Origin: Metaphire vulgaris | Taxonomy: Eukaryota > Annelida > Clitellata > Crassiclitellata > Megascolecidae | Assembly: GCA_018105865.1 (NCBI GenBank) | Contig: CM030834.1 | Coordinates: forward strand, 1,849,173 to 1,913,172 | Direction: 5' to 3' | Length of the DNA stretch: 64,000 nt | Shown here: positions 43,606-64,000 of the stretch, piece by piece | How the letters are laid out: each line of letters begins with the position of its first letter | How positions within the stretch are numbered: the first letter of the stretch is position 1 | The notes under the pieces: model-generated | What the model saw: only the letters and a program-made list of their open reading frames with translations | The model's database searches: none | What the model was told of the DNA's origin: nothing | Made by a program: the position numbers and the translations under genes

Positions 43606-44636
43606 ATCTATCTATTCATGTATAAAAAACATATCCATCCAGACATCGATTTATATTTGTTCTTTAGTTTTTAACTTCATTTCCTGATTTGTTCATCCAT
43701 TTGTGGCCGAACGTAAAGAACCCGATTTCGAGAAACAAAGAAATTGACCGCCCCAGGGCTCGAAATAAAGAATAGTTACCACGAACAGCGGTGTATTGAT
43801 TCACGCATCGATTGAAAGCGAGAGAAAGAACCCGACAAACGGACAGACAGAGACAGACAGAGGACGAACGAGAGAGAGACCCAATGCAAGTGACGTATAT
43901 ACATTGTAATAACAAATGAATGGTCGATGTAAAGCGTAAAAGCTGAATCTGATAAGCGCCGAAATGCAATGTTTAAGCGACGTTTCATTGGCAAAGCGTT
44001 TAAGCCACTCTCCACTATATCTCCCCCAGCCTCCTCCACTGTATTACACAGCGCCACTTCAATACCCTCGTCTCGACTATTATCAGACTCTATTAGCATA
44101 CTCAAAATAGTAGTTGTGGCATGTACTCTATACATGTATATATATAAACATGTACAGATATATATATATTTTTATGCCCTCGGTACCATGCGGTAGATTT
44201 GCGGTAGACTTTATTTTTAACAAATATTTTTAATGCGCCGCATTTTCAGTCGCTTTCTCCGCATATGCGATTTCTGTACAAATAAGCGGCAATTTTATCC
44301 GCAACTTTAGCTACTCTCGTCGCATATATTGCCTAATAATGCACTTTTGCTCTTTTTCCTAACGTAGGCATAGATTAACTGGAATTTGCAGAGGGTCAGT
44401 GCCTGCCTGGATGATCTTCTGTGCTCGCCAGCCCTGTAGCGCGAAAAACACCGCAACTTCCGCAAATATGCGGCGCATAAATATGAAATTTAGGCGCATA
44501 AATGGAAAATTTCCGCATTTTCACCCGCATGTTTCGGATCTCTGAGTCCCGCATATTGCCAGAAACATCGCCGCGTCAAATTCACAGTCCTAGACAGTGC
44601 TTCGACGCAATGGCTTACGTAGGGCATAGCGTATAG
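43606..44636. other. Spacer without recognised gene
   Basis: A stretch at about 44190-44560 repeats ATGCGGCGCATAAAT-like words (CCGCAT, GCGGCA) in both orientations and may be an old repeat. No gene supported. Confidence 0.35.
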
Positions 44637-44822
44637 AGCAGATACCCTGGGCGCCGTTTGAAGGGGCATTAGAATATTGTGCGATGTTGCTCTCTATTCA
44701 GCGTCGAAAGAGAAGGAGAAACTGAGAAGACTGACTTTGAGGGGCACATCATAGACCAGTTCGCATCAGTAAAAGCAAGAAAAGTGCATCTGTAGTTTTA
44801 ATCTTGTGTCAGTAAAATATGA
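44637..44822 (+). repeat. Three-copy interspersed repeat, copy A
   Basis: GCAGATACCCTGGGCGCC through CAGTAAAAGCAAGAAAAGTG to GTCAGTAAAAT; partners at 30448-30630 (-) and 57737-57920. Confidence 0.65.
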
Positions 44823-44989
44823 TTTGTTAATTAAAGATTTGTTTACCTGCTCATTTACTTTTCTGATTCCCTCTGCCATGGGTGCCAAATACCCCGAGCC
44901 CACCCCAGCATCGATGCAACTGATTTGCGGATCTCACTTATTCGTTCGTTAGAACAATAAAACGAATATTTTTCGCCGACGAAGACGAA

Positions 44990-45300
44990 AATTATATAGC
45001 GCCTAGGCACAGAATTGGGTCACGTGTGGGGGGGAAAGGGGCGGGGAAGGTCGGTGGGCGAATTCTCGACCAGTGCTCTGTGGATTCTGCAGTTGGATCT
45101 GCCCCCCGGATTTCCAGCGCAGTCGCCCCCACCCCCCCCCCCGCGTCTCTTCTTGAGAGCGCTTCAACGGGTATTTTCAACTCGGGATTAGGCGAGATAA
45201 TAATTCGTCGGCGATTTCTCGCTCTGCCGCAGGATCATCAACGTTCAATCCACGCGCCGTGTGCGTGCGGTCGAGCAGACGTTGATTTGACCGCTGTCTA
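44990..45300. other. GC-rich unassigned segment
   Basis: Locally GC- and CpG-rich, with a 91-codon plus-strand frame of biased composition and no recognised family. Could be a promoter-like island; not supported further. Confidence 0.3.
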
Positions 45301-45375
45301 GAGTGTGTTTTCACCGGATACTTTGAGCGCCTTATAGACCGCCCGGTGACAGATGGAACACCTGCTCAATCTATG

Positions 45376-45575
45376 CAGTGGCGGTTCCGGGAATTGGCAA
45401 TTGGGGGGGGGGGGCTCTTGGAGGGGGGTGGCAAGTTCTAAGCATGGTTGGGCAATTAGTTTTCATAAATCAGCACATACAAGAAGAATAGCACCCTCAG
45501 TGGGGGGAGCCACTGGTGCAGGCAGTCAATAAGAGGCACAGGCCCACCCACCCCCTGCGGAGCGGTCCGTCTCTG
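45376..45575. mobile_element. hAT-type MITE, CAGTGGCGGYTCC family
   Basis: Starts CAGTGGCGGTTCCGGG. The right end, CGGAGCGGTCCGTCTCTG, is diverged. Flanks AATCTATG and GATGTATG (two mismatches). Confidence 0.6.
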
Positions 45576-45849
45576 GATGTATGGAACGGCTCTGGGCGAA
45601 CATGAACAGTGTCAAGTGAGAGAAACGTCCTTTCAAAGATGGCGTCACTCGGGACTTAACGTCTCAATATTTTCCATCCATTCAGTTAATTGGATTTGCT
45701 CGAGAAAAAAAGACACCGAGTGTATATTGTCTTAAATGTTCTTCGGTTCTTCCCTTGTCGTTCATTTCGAGGGTCGGAAGACTTGTCGCTTTCTTTTACG
45801 AAGCTGTGTCAATGTCTGGAACCCATTCGATCGCAAAAGTGCTTAGGAG

Positions 45850-46166
45850 CAGTGGCGCTTCCAGGATTTCTTGGTGGGGGGATGAATGAATTCATAGTAA
45901 GTTGGTGGTGGATGAAATTAGAAGGGGAAAATCACTAAACTTTGCCGAAAAAGGCTTGAAAATAGAATTTTTAAGATAAATAAAAATAGAATTTTTATCC
46001 CTCGTTTTACTACAATTTTACCGAAAAAATAGGCTGACAAGCAAAAAAGACAATCCCCGGTTAGTTTTACTGGACTTTTGCCCAAAAAGTAGGTTTCACA
46101 AGCGAAAAAAAGTAAGTCCGAAAGTCAGCATTCCCCCTTCTCATCCCCCGCGTGGAACCGCCACTG
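45850..46166. mobile_element. hAT-type MITE, CAGTGGCGCTTCC family
   Basis: Starts CAGTGGCGCTTCCAGG, ends GTGGAACCGCCACTG, perfect flanks CTTAGGAG. Contains two ACAAGCRAAAAA modules. Confidence 0.88.
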
Positions 46167-46348
46167 CTTAGGAGTGCAGACCAATGCATGCCTTTGGTCT
46201 GTCCATTAACAGTCTCATTTCGTTTCCTCGCTTCTATTTCCCAATCGGATACCTTCCATCGAAAAAATTCGATTTACTGCTGGCCTCTGGTGGCGAGTTA
46301 TTTATGCAGGTTTTGCGAATGTCTCGTATAATGACGGCCTGCTGTAGT

Positions 46349-46534
46349 CAGGGATATTTTTACACCCCCTAACAGCCCCCAACGTCCCCCCAATTTGAGA
46401 CCGACACCCCCAATACCCCTCATCCCCGAATTTCAGCTATGGGATTATCTTTTATTTGCTTGTCAGACTTTTGGCAGGGGACCCCCAGAATTTACCGACA
46501 CCCCTCCAAATTGATAATCCTATAAATAACACTG
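46349..46534. mobile_element. hAT-type MITE, CAGGGATATTTTTACAC family
   Basis: Starts CAGGGATATTTTTACACC, ends CCTATAAATAACACTG. Flanks GCTGTAGT and GCTGTAGA (one mismatch). Same family as 51763-51941. Confidence 0.82.
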
Positions 46535-47940
46535 GCTGTAGAAGAAGTCTTACGATTTATCTGGGCAGAAATGAGAACAGAGATGCATTCAGAATTTCAG
46601 ACACGTGATCAACAGCCAAGCTTCAGCAGCAGCAGCAGCTGAACACAAGAGTCTGCCTACTAGTGGCTTGTCTCGGATCAATAAACCGCAGGCGCTACAT
46701 AAATTCGAGGTCGTCGAGCGCAAAAACAACGACCCGGTGGTGATAAAAATCGAAGCGACGCCAATCAATAGAAACTCCTCCCACATTCGCAGCAGATTTC
46801 GCCATCTGTCGACGGAACCATTGCAAATTTTTAAAAAAGCAGAATTATCGTCAAACATAACATTGAATTTGTCTGAATTCTTACTAAGTGAGCTCTGACT
46901 GTTGAATAATTTTCCTTCTAAATAAGCTGCTATCAGACAGCCATTTACTGTTCTGATCATACAATAGAGATTCATCAGAATTGAAGTAATATTTCAGGCG
47001 GATGCTTCATCAGTAAAGAATTCCTCAATTTCCTCTTTGCAAATGGTCTTGCAATCAATGGTTTTGATTGCTGTAATCAGTAACGTGCAGAGGGGGGCGA
47101 CCTTGTTTTTGCCCGTGAATACTTTTTTTACATGGAACCCCTTTAAATTGTCGATTTGTCCTGAGATATCCACACCAGACAAGGGCATCTAAATTGTCTC
47201 GACCTTTTTGTGATTTTTGCCAAATGGAAAAGACCAATGCTGTCACATTTCAACGAACTCAACTAAGTTATTTATTAGAGTTACCGTCAAACGCTTCAAA
47301 CAGAGAATTACTCGTAAATCTAAAAGTTTTTTAATTTGGAAATTGCTTCTATATTGAAGACTTTCTATTAAAATATCCGATATTAAACTTTCTGCCTTGG
47401 ACTCTGTGCCAAAATATCACTGATCTAAACGTTTCCTACTTTGGACTTTGCGCCAAAAATATCTGACATTAGAATTCTCTTTCACGTTGTTTGATGTATC
47501 ATTCGTTTAACATTGGATTAAAGATATCAACACACTTTTATGATTCAACAAAGGCATAAATGGCAATGGACACTATGTCTTTGCTTAATCATTATTTCAC
47601 TAATTCTGATATTTTCATTTTGGCTTCTGCTTCCTTCGGGCTGTCATTCTTGCCGCGAAATTACAATAGCGTCTGATGAACTTGTTACAGTTTTTTATTA
47701 TAATAATATTGCGCATAGGCAAATGTTTTTCCATAAAGCACTGATATTTAACTATCATTTATATGTACCTGTCTGTCACTGTCTATCCGTCCGTCCATCC
47801 ATCCTTCCATCCATACAGCTATCCATTTAATCGTCTAATTTAGCTATCTACTGTAGCGTTTATCTTCCATTGCATTTTCTAGCAATCGAGCGCCTAAGCT
47901 CATTAGTTCATAATCCACGTTTGATTTTAAACTATCACTC
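46535..47940. other. Spacer without recognised gene
   Basis: Both strands are open over about 46600-46960 (97 and 128 codons), but neither frame resembles a known protein. Near 47350-47520 a CTTGGACTCTGTGCCAAAAT-type unit is repeated. Confidence 0.35.
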
Positions 47941-47960
47941 CAACAACAACAACAACAACA

Positions 47961-48018
<58 letters not shown>

Positions 48019-48050
48019 GGCTACTACTACTACTTCTACTATTACTACTG
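47941..48050. repeat. (AAC)n(ACT)n compound microsatellite
   Basis: AAC units pass into about 25 CTA/ACT units. Confidence 0.95.
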
Positions 48051-48234
48051 CTAGTCTGCTACTAATACTAATAATAGGTCTATAAATAATAATAATATAA
48101 AATTTAGATATACATAAATATCGTTATTAGTCCACAATATATATATTCCTATACGCAATATTGTTATAATAAAAAACTGTAACAGGTTCATCGGACATTC
48201 TATATTCGAAACAAGAAAGACAGCTATTGGAAAG

Positions 48235-48400
48235 CAGAAGCCGGGAATTTGATATGGGGAGGGGGTATAAATCTAAGGAATATATATTGTTATATATATT
48301 ATATATATATAATATATGTTATATACAGTATACTGTATTATATATATACTGATTTGGGAGGTATATATACTGATGTACCACCCCCGTCGCTACGCCCTTG
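48235..48400. mobile_element. Diverged CAGGGGCGTAGCCAGGAATTTG-family MITE
   Basis: CCGGGAATTTGATATGGGGA and CCCCGTCGCTACGCCC match the ends of 52556-52722. The left terminus is eroded. Confidence 0.55.
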
Positions 48401-48942
48401 TTCGTAGTATATTTAGACCCGAAGACTTTTGTTTCAAAGTCATTCTGCTTTAGAATGGAAGCCTCTGAAGAAGCCACAGAAAAAACTCGGAATTTTAGAA
48501 AATCAATCAACAAGTTACACAAAGAACAGCTTCCCGATATAGTTCTTGCGATAATCCTGCCGTGTTTCTGTCTCTATGTTCGCCACGCGGCGACTGATTT
48601 GCTGAGGCCTGCTCATGCATTCCACGTCTACCGTTTACTCGGGCCAAGAAGTCCCCGTTTGGCGAGCACCGTGAGTGTCGAAGACATGACGGACTGATTG
48701 AACGACGAGGGAGGGAAGGCGTGACGTCACTGAGACGTGACTCTGCATGACGTGTCCAAGAGATCGGATTCTGGGATTAGGGATTCATCCGGATGACTGA
48801 ACTTCGCCGGATAATTGAGTTTTACCTGAACAAACAACGCCAAAGCAAAAGTCACGAGAAAAGACAGAAGATGAATGGACGCAAAGTGTCAAGGCAATCA
48901 CAATATTCATTCACACCTATATCTATATTTATATTATTATTT

Positions 48943-49420
<478 letters not shown>

Positions 49421-49439
49421 TAGGAGTGATCGCTTAAAA

Positions 49440-62347
<12,908 letters not shown>

Positions 62348-62970
62348 CTCTCTTAGTCCTTTGCCTCAAACACCGTTTCACGTTTTCTCGATTTTTGTTA
62401 GAAATCTGTTCTACTTCATTTGTAACAATCTACGTTTCTTTATTTGTCTTTTAGCGTGTTCTTTCAGTAGATTTTCAAGGTTGATTTTAAAATAGAGCGC
62501 TGTTTAAAAATCCATCCGTATGCTGACTGTAAATAAGTGTAGGTCCCTAATCTGTTTTCGATTTGCAACTGATAGAGATCGCTCCGTAGAGCCAGCGTCT
62601 ATAGTATTAGTTGTTGATTCTGATGCAAGTAGACATGATGTGAATAAAACATTATCAATGACAAACGAGCGTACTTTGCCCCGTGTTACCCTGAATCCTA
62701 TTAGTGCATAATATACATACACGTACGTTAATCCGATTAACGAAGACCCACTGTTGACTTAATTTGGAAGACGAGTCCTAGCGAAGCTCATCACCTGTCA
62801 GAGATCGCTTCAATCGGACGATAAATCAAAGCGGTGCACAGGACATCCTCCAGCCGTGTCTAAGAGCAGTGGCGTCGCCAGGATTCCGGAATAGGGGGGG
62901 CACATCGACATTTTTTGAAATAAAAGTCTTGGCGAGCAAACAAACGTCGTTCTGTAGCGCTTTCAACATC

Positions 62971-63041
<71 letters not shown>

Positions 63042-63521
63042 CTACCTCTACTCAACGATTTTGCGCAAATCCGACAACCGATCCCAGTCCGAATAGGGGT
63101 GGGTGTGTGGCGGCAGCGGTTTCTATCCCCCTTGCAGCCGGGCCCAATTCCCCTCCCCCCAAATACAAATTCCCACTGTTAATTTGCTCCCTTGTAGACT
63201 TAGTATTATATTCAGCTTTTTATCCTTTGTGTTAGGCATAGCTATCATTGATTACTTCACGGTCAGTGTTATTTTGAATCAATATCAGTCTCGGTTCAGT
63301 TCAGATTAGTAGCAAAATATCCCCCCTTTTCCGGGCGCAGCTGCGCCCGCCTTAAATAGGGATAGAAGACCCTGGGTGGCGGGCCCACTGCCTCCCCATG
63401 TAGCTACTCCAATGTTAAGTACAGTGCCACCCTGTTACCTAAAATAGCTTAAGATAGCTAGATTAATACGCGGCTCTTCCCTCGATCGCCCTACTATGCA
63501 TTCCGTTAGATATTCGCCAGG
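62348..63521. other. 5' flank of the dipeptidase gene and spacer
   Basis: No promoter motif can be shown. Contains one hAT-like end (CAGTGGCGTCGCCAGGATTC at 62867), a (CT)n(CA)n run at 62974-63041 and no recognised gene. Confidence 0.4.
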
Positions 63522-63721
63522 CATTGCTTATTCTAGGCCTGTTTTTTTTTTTTGGGGGGGGGGGAATTCCCCCCTAAAGTTTTAAAATTCCTCCAAAAAA
63601 TTTGTATATGTTGGCTTGGGGGATGGAAATTTCCCCCCAAAAGCGCATAGAGACAAATCTAAATTGTCCTCCCAAACATTTCAAACTCCCCCCAATGTCA
63701 AGGTGGCTAGAATAAACACTG
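63522..63721. mobile_element. hAT-type MITE, CAGTGTTTATTCTAG family
   Basis: Starts CATTGCTTATTCTAGG, ends GCTAGAATAAACACTG; TTCGCCAGG flanks it on both sides (8-9 bp). Confidence 0.8.
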
Positions 63722-64000
63722 TTCGCCAGGTCTTTCATTTAGTTTATGTCCCTCGTTCTCGTACAGCCAATGGCGTTAGTTTGTAGTATGAAATGGCTGG
63801 GTGTGCTCTATTTTGAACCCTGTAGATCGAAATTTATAACGATATTATTGATTATTCTTGCAAAGATTAAAGCAATGAAGATGGGGCAAGAGGAAAATGT
63901 TAATTTTGTCAGAGAATTTCTTCAAATCGATTAGATTTTTTTACATATCTAGGACCTATATACCTTCTATTCAACAGGCCTTCAATAGGCTTCTCTCACA
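63722..64000. other. No gene recognised
   Basis: AT-rich end of the window with one 62-codon frame, not recognised. Confidence 0.35.

Noticed and set aside
46589..46975. Opposed open frames of 128 and 97 codons
   Set aside because: Neither matches a known domain; both strands open at once suggests composition, not coding.

Overview
The window is animal nuclear DNA: genes are split by GT-AG introns, transposons and microsatellites are very dense, and nothing bacterial or viral is recognisable. TTAGGG-type runs and the repeat style point to a non-arthropod invertebrate. The very frequent short string TAGGCCTA is something I associate with ambulacrarians (echinoderms and hemichordates), but that placement is a low-confidence guess.

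Layout. (1) About 1-25 kb is a tandem array of minus-strand secreted C-type lectin genes. Each has an exon for signal peptide plus neck, then two exons that together make one C-type lectin domain. Gene II (10866-13435) and gene III (17699-23341) are intact on paper. Gene I (5220-8398) is decayed, and further copies of the upstream block lie at 1-270 and 21100-21722. (2) About 25-40 kb has no gene I can support. It holds short inverted-repeat transposons, retroposon tails, a long CAG/CTG array and other simple repeats. (3) 40877-42310 (+) is an intronless, GC-rich rhodopsin-class GPCR resembling FMRFamide-type peptide receptors. (4) About 42-49 kb is again repeat-rich. (5) 49440-62347 (-) is a complete nine-exon membrane dipeptidase (peptidase family M19), assembled here as 398 residues with consistent phases. 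It has an N-terminal membrane anchor and lacks one expected zinc ligand. (6) 62.4-64 kb has no recognised gene.

The window is also a dense collection of non-autonomous hAT-type elements. About thirty start and end with CA..TG-type inverted termini, and roughly half keep a perfect 8-bp target duplication. One closely resembles the SPIN family. Several are nested, and one has a natural empty site in a paralogous lectin intron. A short module, GACCTTTTTTTGCTTGTCAG and variants, recurs more than 30 times inside and around otherwise different element families.

The genes do not form an operon or shared pathway. The lectin cluster behaves like a rapidly diversifying recognition family: between genes II and III the exons differ far more than the adjoining introns. 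The GPCR and the dipeptidase appear to be independent single-copy loci. All coordinates and identities were worked out by eye; no database search or alignment program was run.
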